Part shown: positions 40,501 to 50,900 of the stretch, in pieces
How the letters are laid out: every line of letters starts with the position of its first letter
Position numbering within the stretch: the stretch's first letter is position 1
The notes under the pieces: model-generated
Databases searched by the model: none
What the model saw: the letters and a program-made list of their open reading frames with translations, nothing else
Told to the model about the DNA's origin: nothing
Translations under genes and position numbers: made by a program
Origin: Rachycentron canadum
Taxonomy: Eukaryota; Chordata; Actinopteri; Carangiformes; Rachycentridae
DNA length: 64,000 bases
NCBI GenBank assembly: GCA_038496675.1
Contig: CM076652.1
Span: 13,440,948-13,504,947, forward strand
Reading direction: 5' to 3'

Positions 40501-43500
40501 ATCACTTGGGCATTAATCAAGACCACTTACAATATGTTCAATATGCTAAAATGCATGTTTACGTGTAGTAGCTACCCCACCACTGGAACCGCGTGCAGAA
40601 ACAGATGTGCACAGACATGCATGAACATATGGTTATTGATTACAGATCTCTCCTTTGGTCTTCTCTCTTGGAACATGCGTTAGGATACAAATCCAAAAAA
40701 GTTTTGGGATACCATGTAATGTACTAATAAACTTTATAGTTTTGCAGTTTTCCTGGAAATTCCTTGTCACTGCTCTAAAACAGTAGTCTACGCAGGAAGT
40801 TGAGCTGTGCAGCCACTGGAAGCTACTGCTGTAGCGTGACAAAGAAGAATTGATCTCTGGTAAATAGTGAAACATCAGCTGTTGGTTGCTGTACCAGACC
40901 CACATACTGTCCTATCTGGACCTGACCTATAACCTACAAATTATTGAGAATTACTACATTTTGACTGGGTGTTGTTGTTGTTTTACCAGTTACAGGTTTA
41001 CTAGACTTTATACATCTACACAGTGTTAGAAGTATACAGCTGACAGACTTTTCTACAAATTAATGGAGAAGAAAGGCCTATGGTATTTTGTGTCAAAGTA
41101 CCCTTCTTACTCACACTTACTGTATACAGTATGAGCATCTGCACACACACACACACACACACACACAAGAAGACCAACAGGGTTGTTAAAAATTCATGAC
41201 AGGGCTTTGACGAGGCTCCTTTCCCCTCTGGGAGATATGGGGGAGGTTGAAGAGGAGTGTGTGGGGAAAGATACCTAATTACCCTTCTCTTCTTCTCTGT
41301 ATCCCTCTATGTCTCTCTTTTTGTCAAATACATACACACAAAGAAATGATCAGGCTACCCAAAGAAAGCAACAGCACATCATCAAATCCTCTCTTGACTA
41401 TGGAGTCTTGATTTGATAAGGCAGCTTCCTGAGTGACAGTTCACCAGTTCATTACAGAGCTACTGCAAGTGCCGTCTATGCCAGTTGATTAGAAAGCAGT
41501 GTTGCATTACCTTAATGAAACACAAAAATTTTGCAGTACAATGGTTTATTTAATGGGAGTACATAACACACTCCCCGTAGCATGCTAGATCTAACCGCTC
41601 ATTAGTCTTCCTCTTACTTACTATAGTATAGATACCCCAGCTCTACACCAATAATAAGCCCACTCTGTCACCAGATGGCCACTGGAGACCCAGGAAGAGC
41701 CACTGCTCCACTGCAGCCTTAATGTGGAAAGAAGTGTTCATAGATTCATAGAACTGCGAATTGGCTCAGTGGAAGTAGGGAGGTGGGGTGGTGAATGGAA
41801 TGAGGTGCTGGAGTGAGAAAGAGGAGCAAAGAGGAGAAGAAATTCATTAAGGATCGTGAAATCTAATACTAGGAGGCAAAAACCTTCAATAATATCCGCA
41901 GGCAGCGTTGCTGATACAAGTTGGTTAGCTGTGTCTTAATCCCAGTTGGACATAAAAATGGTGAAATGATGACCACAACAACAGTTGTGCCTATCAATAT
42001 TCCAAAAGCCAAATAGGGTGCATAATATAGTCGTTCTCATTTCATGCACCTTCCACTCTCCCGGCTACCTGATGTATGAGATCATTATGCTACAGCTACT
42101 GAGAGCACAGAAGCATTTGGAGCTGGCCTGAATGTTGGATGCCATTGAATCCTGCCTTTTAGCCCAACAGAGAGATATTTCTGCCCTACTCTCACCAGTC
42201 TTAGTTCATTCTGCTAGGGCAGCCCGTCATTCATTTAGCGAGAAAGCAGGGCACAGCTTAAAGGATAGACAGGGAGGATGAGACAGGTTCTGCTAAACCT
42301 CACAGAGCCTCGCAGACTCCCTGTGTGTGTGTGCATGTGCGTTTAAAGGCTCCACACACCTGAAATCAATGGGCCGTTCAGAGCACACTGCCTTCTCCCC
42401 CAGACAACAAAGCAACACTCACAAGAGTTGTAATGGTCTAAAAGATCATTAACACCCACATCCAGTCTTATCTTTCCCTTATTTTATGACAGCCTGTCCA
42501 CATTCATGTAAGCTGGTTATCTATGCGCTATTATGAGTCCAAACTCAAAGGGATGGCAAGGAAATAAAAATGGGAGAGGTTTGAAGGGTCAGCATGAGAA
42601 GCTGAAGATAGAATAGTCTAAAAAAGAAAAAGACATAAATTATGAGCAGGTAAAACAGAAAGGACAAACCAAATAGAGAAAAACAATACTTGGACTCAGC
42701 ATGACCATAGTAGTTGGTGCTCATAGTTCTCATTAAAATTTTGCTTATGAAAATGAACTGTGGGAGGATGGATAGATAGGAAAGAGATACAGATAATACT
42801 ATATATTGAAGGGTGTGTAAGGTTTTTAAGAAAAAAAGATGGAGACTTTATTCAGCAATGCAACAGTTTGCTTTTGAGGACAAAAAAAAATTCACCTGTC
42901 CATGTGTTTGATAAATACATTGTATTGGTGTATTTATGTAAAGATGGATAGCAGAAACAATGAAGCTTTAAAAAGCACAGTATGAAATAAGAGAAAACCT
43001 GGGTGAGACAAGAAATATATAAGATGGTGGAGATGGATAGAGAATCAAATGAAAGAGGGGAGACAGGTAGAGAAGTATAAGAGAGGAGTAATACGAAAGG
43101 GTACAGAGGAGTAACAGGGAGAGGGAAGATTTATTCAGTGTGAGAAATGAGGCAGAACGATAAGAGAGAGACAGAGGTCAGAAGAGATGAAGATAGGTTG
43201 ATTTCAAATTCCAGTTTGACAGAGAACTGTAACAAAGGGCCAAGAGCTGAACACATGAGAGTTACAGGAGACTGGAGAAGTAGGGCAACAGAAAGAAAGG
43301 GATGCAAAGATTGAGGAGAGATGAGTGAAGGGAGCGAGAGCCTCAGACAGAGGGAAAGAGAAGAGGTATCTGCAGCTGTGAAAGCCCAGGGGATAGCCGT
43401 GCTGCTCCACATGGCTTCTCTCAGAGGCCAAACCCTCCGATGGGAACAGTAAATCTACAGCTGCTCCCTGTTTCATCCCCTCTCTTTGACTCTTTTGCTT

Positions 43501-46500
43501 TCACATGAGTATTTCAGACATGTGTGTATCCCCTGCTGTTCAAACAGCATATTATATGATATCACCTGATCAAATTTCACAGGGAATCTTTGTTAACAAC
43601 ACTGAACAGTGACAGCAACATTCTTCTCATAAAATATGAATAGAAGGCACCATGTTATTAAAAGGCATTCTTTATAAAGTTTATATATCAATTAAAAGAC
43701 ATTGATGGGAACAAATTTTTACTGCTTGGTTGTGAAAAATCCTACTAACTGCTGCTTCATGTTTATGTTATTTGGTAATAATGCCCTTTTAAATGTGCTA
43801 TACTGTACTATAGGTAGTGTATAGGTAGAGCTTTGCCTTGTCTGAACTCAAAGTGTCTGGACTGAAACTAATGCTCCATAAAGCCAAGAGGAGCTGTGCA
43901 AAGATTCCCTTCCATATAGTTACCAAAGAATTGGAGTGTATGAGGCTTGACTGACTTTTGGAGCCAGTCTCAAGTAACAGCAGTTTCGGCACTTCCGTGT
44001 TGGCCCACATGTTTCAGGACCAGAGGTTGCCCCTTGGTTCATTACTTTGTGACAGAAAGCCACAAAGTTGACATGAATTGCGGTTTAGAAACACTCTCAA
44101 AGTGGTGTTCGACAGAAACGACTAATTATCTTGTTACATCTTGATCACTGTAATTATGACATAGCAATATTGATTCTGAAAAATGCTACATGTCACATTT
44201 AATTTGTGTTGATTATTAACAGATATGAAAAACCTGCATCTCTTGATACTAAAAGGTCGTAGCTGTCTCCAAAGCAGCTGTCTCCATGAGCATGTCCTGA
44301 TCCACCAACACACTTTGGATTTCTTCTCCATGAGTGTATTGGACACTTGCCCCTGGCCGACCATAAGTCTAGTTAGAATTCCCCATCTGCACTGCTCCCT
44401 CCCACTCTCTCTCTTCCTGTCTATCATACACACACATAAAAACAAGTGCAAGCACACAGACAGAGACACACACAGACACCTCTTGTCTGCTTAGTATGAT
44501 CAGCGCAGAGCGGAGATGGGAGGTTGAGTAACATCTGCTCTAGAGACTGGAATATCTCTGATCGTATCATAGCCTCTGCTCATTACTGCCTTATGTTGGC
44601 ACACAGGCATACACACACACACATGAAAACATCATAAAGTCACATCTTGTGCTCATTATTATAACATTGTGACAGCAGGCAACAGATTAAATATGGCCCG
44701 GCACCTGGGGTACAAAGACTCTATTAAACACACGTACAAATAACACACAAAACACTTAACACACACCTCTGATTAAGGGGAAGGGGCTGATTAAAATTAC
44801 AGTTGTAGCCTTGAAGGTGACAACATTATAAATATAACTACTAATAGTTATAATTATTGATGTGTTTACAACTTACAGAGAAACAAGTACTGTATTATAT
44901 CTCCATACATCCAGAACCTTCTTGCTGTGAGGTGACAGTGCTAAGTACAGCACCACATGCCACCCTGTGCTATATCTTGTTTACAATAATAGGAGAATGT
45001 TCTGAGAAGTGTCTGACAAGTACAGTTATTTGAATTGATGTGTAGAATTCTTCCCAATATGCTGGAAAAACTGCCATTCGTGTTGTTTACATGAAACCAC
45101 AATAGAATGGTTTGGTTTCGAAGGCTAGTAACAGATTTCTTTACCTGATTTTCCTGTTTATTTGACATCATAAATGGAAATTCAAGTAGAGTGTGTAAAA
45201 AGAAACAGAAAATTTGATGAAAGACAACAAATATGAATGTGTAATGTGAACGTAAGGCACATTACTGGTGGTAAACGGATTGCTTCGTTGTTGAAGAGCT
45301 TTCTGGCGACAGTGACGGTGTGCATTTCAGAGACAGATCCCATAAGCCTGAGCTCCTTACACAAAATGTTTCAACAGCAGCAAATTTAATAGAACATTAA
45401 TATATCACTACAGAAATGTCTGACAATAATTGTTTTTGCAAGATATTTAAATCAATTTCATGGTGATAATGACCTTACCCTCTCTAGTAAAACAGTACTT
45501 GTGATGTGATCACTGTGTCCTAGCCCAAACCCCCCCCCCCCCCCCCNNNNNNNNNNNNNNNNNNNNNNNNNNNNNNNNNNNNNNNNNNNNNNNNNNNNNN
45601 NNNNNNNNNNNNNNNNNNNNNNNNNNNNNNNNNNNNNNNNNNNNNNNNNNNNNNNNNNNNNNNNNNNNNNNNNNNNNNNNNNNNNNNNNNNNNNNNNNNN
45701 NNNNNNNNNNNNNNNNNNNNNNNNNNNNNNNNNNNNNNNNNNNNNNNNNNNNNNNNNNNNNNNNNNNNNNNNNNNNNNNNNNNNNNNNNNNNNNNNNNNN
45801 NNNNNNNNNNNNNNNNNNNNNNNNNNNNNNNNNNNNNNNNNNNNNNNNNNNNNNNNNNNNNNNNNNNNNNNNNNNNNNNNNNNNNNNNNNNNNNNNNNNN
45901 NNNNNNNNNNNNNNNNNNNNNNTATATATACATTATATATATATATATATATATACATTATATATATATATATATATATATAAAAACACATATATGGAAA
46001 TGGAAATGTTGTGTCAATTACTACTGTGAAAATACCCTACAGCTTTATAGAAAGGCAAGGAAAAAAAATAGCATTAAAGGCAATGCAACTGAATTTGACA
46101 GAACAAGCCTTGCTGTTGTGGCTTGTGACTGGCAGTACTTTGACACGAGCTGCTGAAGTTGATGAAATAATTGAAATAGATAACAAAACAAAGAAGAAAA
46201 ACTGGTTAATATCTTTCTCAATGCACTTTTTATGGTAGAGCTTCAGCGCTTTAAGGAGTGCCACACAGACGTGTATTCTGATGACTAAAATGCTCGCGCT
46301 GATTCTATGAAGAGCTGAGAAGTGAATTCTGTTGCAGGACACCAAAGCTGTGGTGGGCTTGCAAATATCTTGCAAGACTGGCAATGTGAAGTAATAGCAA
46401 TCACTTCATGCCTGTCTTTAATACACAGATGACTGCATCTATTAAACGGTTCTATATACTGTACATAAATGACAACCTTGTGAAAGCATACAAGTTCAAT

Positions 46501-47930
46501 CATTTCCAGTAATGAATCTAACTTGCATTCCAGAAACCATTATGCCAGCACAGAAAAAAATGGAAAATAGGCCACACGGAAGACCTACACATACAGACAC
46601 CACTTCACACAAACACAATGGTGAGCCACCCATGTCCTGGAGACTTCTAGTGGTGCTGGCTGTGGTATTACTCTAAGTAATGTTGTAGACCAGCTCATTA
46701 GTCACTGGATAGAGCAGCTCCTCACCTAAGGAGAAGAATGGAACTCCAAACACACACACATACTGAACACACACACAGACACGCGCACACATTCATCTCA
46801 TGCAGATTGTTCCAACAAAAGCAAACAACTGCAGCAGATATGTGGCTGTTTGGTTGGATGTTTGCGTCTGTCTGTTTTTAGTGTCTTATCAGATCGCCTT
46901 TTGCTTTACCAGTTCTGTAGCATCAATAATTAAGTTTTTAATTACAGTTTACACAGATAGAAAAACAAAGAGAACGCAAGAAAGGGACAGGTGAGGGAGA
47001 GTTGCGTTGCAATAAATGGATCTGGCTTCAGGCACATCACAACATTTTCACATTGTGGTCAACTACTTTTGACAAAACTTTTTGTCTCTCTCTCTACTAA
47101 ATATTGACTCTTCGTGCCTATGAATGCTTTTTAGAACAAGTAAACATGACAATGTTAATATACAGTATACGAGTATTGGGCTTTACACTGCCGTGCTGTC
47201 TCCTGCCAGTGCCTATTCATTCTCTTTAATAACATTGGCAATTTAATTCAGCCTAATAAAAACTAGGGGGTTAGGGAAAATGTACTGTAAGTGTGCTGTG
47301 AAGACAGACATAAATGTGACTTAGATCTGAGAATCAGAGGACACTCAGGTTTTATTACAGAAAACTAAATTAGATGTGCATATAAATATATGTGGCCTAC
47401 AATAAAAACAAGTGGATAAATTCAACTAAATGGCAAAGCAGCAAAGCTATCTGGACTCATTTATTATTTGGTTAAAATACTTATAATTACTGTTGCCTTA
47501 GCAAAAGGTTACCTTACCCTAGCTAAGCTAACAAACCACCATTAGGTACTTGGCCAAAAAGGGCACTTCAGTCAATGGGGTGAAAGGAGAAGTAACTTGA
47601 GCCCCTGTAGCCACTATGTGTACACATCTCCCAATAAGTGTATATGTTTGTGAGTGTGTTTAAGCGTGTGAGTGTTCCCTGTTGAGATCAAGCCACAGTT
47701 TAAGTTGTAAAACCTCTGATAAAGTGATCTCTCCCTAACAGTGTGCAGCCAAGTGCTCATTAATAATGCATGTTACACTCACTCGCCACACACTTATTTA
47801 TGGAAGCATGAGTAGACACACAGACACATGCTTGTGTCACACACCTGTGGCTAGGTAAACTGTGGCCTTTCAAAGGTCATCCATCATACAGAGTTAGGGA
47901 TCAGAGATGTAGAGACAAAGAGGACGAGGA

Positions 47931-47997
<67 letters not shown>

Positions 47998-50900
47998 TGG
48001 ATGAAGGTTTGAAAGCAGTCGACAACTCAGTAAGAAGTGGCCTTGGGGTATCTCCAATTATATTGACATTGAGAGTCACTCTCAACCTTATATCAAAGGC
48101 ATTAAACAAGAAAGTCCCAACTACAATGAAGGTTCTCTTCCTACAATCTGTTTGATAAACTTTAAAGCCAAATAACTTCATTTAACTTAGAAGATTGGTC
48201 AGCAAAAATTAGCTCAAAGAAAAACTACTATGTCTACTGGGACAGCGTATGTATATCAAGTTATGATTTGACTTTGCTGGTCTTTTTTGTGTAGTTTATG
48301 TTGGATGCGGTTAATCCTACAAGCCCTGCAAAGACATGTGGTGATACTCAAAATAGAAGACATATTACATTGTGAGCTCAAAGCCTTTTTTTTCTTTCAT
48401 CTATCATTCTACCATCCTGTGTATTCATCTTCCTTTGCTCATGTGTCCATCAATCCAGTCATCCAGCATGCTCATGATTTTGCCCTCCTTTCATCCATTT
48501 ATCTCTGCATCCATACATCTCAGGACAGAATCAAATATCGGTGTGCCTTGAGGTTACTCGTAGTAGAGGATGAGACACAAAGACGCAATAAAGAGTAAGA
48601 AGTGATGGATGTCCAGAGGTTGGATGGACTGTCAGTTTCAGGCTGGCTGGCCCCACACTCAACAGCTACCCTTAACACATGGCTACTGTAAACACACCTC
48701 AACCTCACGACCATTTCTTGAACAACACACCGAAGCCAAATTTCTTAATGCTGCTTACGCATCTCATGGCACCAGTGCTCGGAAAAATGATAAGAACACC
48801 AGGGTGTTTACTTAACATACACAAGACAGACACTTGGCAGGAGATGTGTTTATGAACATTCATAAATACTCGCTCTCCATTCCTAGTAAGACAACAATGA
48901 TGAGGCCTTATAAAGGCAGAGTAGGGGATGTTGTGAACTCCCTCTGAATGTATAAAAACAGTTCAATCTCCTGATATAAATGAGCGTCTCTGACCCATTT
49001 CTGGCTAAAGAACATTGAGGAGGGGGAGAAAGGAGAACATCCCCAGGGTCAAATCTCTCATTATCACACTGAATCCTGCAAAATAAAAAAATTTTAAAAA
49101 AATACCTCAGTCCCCTCTTTCTACTTTTCTATGTGCATCCTTCACCTACATACAATTACAGAAACCTTTAGTTATGAAGGTACATCACAGAACCATATCA
49201 TAAGATCTTAAAAACGTGACATTCTCCATTGAAAGGATCACGTCAACTGAATTCTCACCTGGAAAAATTGTGTGACACCTCAGAGAGATTAATATTTAAA
49301 TAATAAATAAAAGCAAGATGTTGGTGTCATAGATCTTTTTGTGTTTACTCTTCCAAAAGGGCTGGTACTTTTTTCCATCTTAACGTAAAACATAAATATA
49401 CAAATTAAAAAGATAAAGTTATACTTTTAAAAGTTTATTTTCAAACTTGATACTTTGACTAGATTCCACCGATACTAAATTTTAAGAGGTGTGCAGCTGA
49501 AGCCCTCAGACTCAGTGTTGTGGTTCAATCCAATCCTCACCATGCCAAACAGCCAAGAAAAACAGGCTTATTTTACAGTGTAAAATCTAAACAGTTATAT
49601 CTCTTTTCTTGATTAACCCTATCCTATTTCTCCAAGAGCCTTGTGGTTGAATTGTCAGCCTAACAACAGCCCATGATCAAGTAAATGTAGTTTGTCAACC
49701 AAGTTTCACACATAAGCTATATATATTTAAGATGTTTATATCAATAAAGGGAGCTTCATAGCAAATTATTTTTTCAATACATGAATCCATATCTATGCAC
49801 TCCAGCTTGATGCGGGTAAAACCTTTATTAAATTTGCATGATTAAACGTCACAAATATGTCATGTGTCACATTTAATCATGCAAATTTAATACAAGCAGG
49901 AGCTGCATCAGCGCTTTTTCACGTCTATAGAGTTTTCACCACATCCACTTTTGTTACTGAATATACACAGTCAAGATTACAGCAAGAACTGATGGAAAAC
50001 ATCTTCGTCTCACTGCCCTTGTTAATAAATCTCCCATCCTGCTCAGCTTTGAAACTAACAAACTGACAGTTGGTTCCTCTGAGTGGGATGAGTCGTACCT
50101 TCAAGGCAGCAGACCTCTTCCGCAGCAGCTGTTCAATGTTCCTGGCTGCTCTGGCCACCAGCTCCTGTGCATCGTTTTGCTCCACAGTGTATAGGTGCTG
50201 GTTTCTCAGAAGAATCTAGACAAATACAGTGAATAGAGATAGTATATAATGATGAATGCATTCGATAATTATTATCTATATCTATAATCTAATCATTAAA
50301 TCTTGAAGTGTCACTTTTTTTTTTAGCTCGCATGTAAGAATATATAACTTCAGAAAAACACTATACTACATTTCATTACATTTTATGCTCTATCTTTTTA
50401 CATTTGTAAATAGTGGTTGGGCATTTATACCTGAGTGAGGCTCTTCCCAGCTGTGGCCGTGTCTGCCAGGTTGACCAGCTCTTTCTGCATCTGATCTACC
50501 CATTCTTTAATCCTACAGGACAAAGCAACGCACACAATAAATGCAGTGACTCTGATGTAAGATGTTTAGATGACACATCACAGACATTTCACCATGCAAT
50601 TAAAGTGTCAATCAAGTTATCTTACATCTATAATCTACGTTACATGGCGTCGAAACAAACAAGCCAAAAGAGAAATAGTCCAATGGGTCAAGCAAAGTGT
50701 CAACCAATCACACTGGGAACAAATACAATGTTCTCTAATCCAACACGTGTCACTGGGTGTCAACCAATGCGATTGCTCTAGTTCAAACATGAAGTCAACC
50801 AATCAGATAAGTGTCAGCCAGCGTTGTGACTGGTGACAGTGATGTGAGTGGATGGGTGAGACGTAGGATGTGGCCAGGACTGATGTGCTTCTCTGTATAT

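Larger units (their letters stand above)
38477..50098 (-). other. intron 3 of cacna2d1 (11.6 kb, contains gap)
   Basis: This is the largest intron. It holds the 376-base gap with C-run and TA-repeat flanks, a long GA repeat, a SINE fragment and a perfect inverted repeat close to exon 3. No coding exon is supported; long open frames here are short and unrelated to known proteins. Confidence 0.7.

Noticed and set aside
41110..41130. Palindrome TACTGTATACAGTA
   Set aside because: At 14 bases in AT-rich DNA it is likely to occur by chance.
45458..45991. 177-codon open frame on the minus strand
   Set aside because: Most of it is the N gap, bordered by TA and C runs.
47894..48181. 95-codon open frame on the minus strand
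   Set aside because: Half of it is the GA repeat read as Ser-Leu; no homology is apparent.
50440..50512. Alternative downstream acceptor in exon 2 (at GATCAG|ATGCAG) to repair the exon 1 phase
   Set aside because: It would delete the conserved IKEWVDQ and lacks a pyrimidine tract; the TGTAG acceptor is clearly better.
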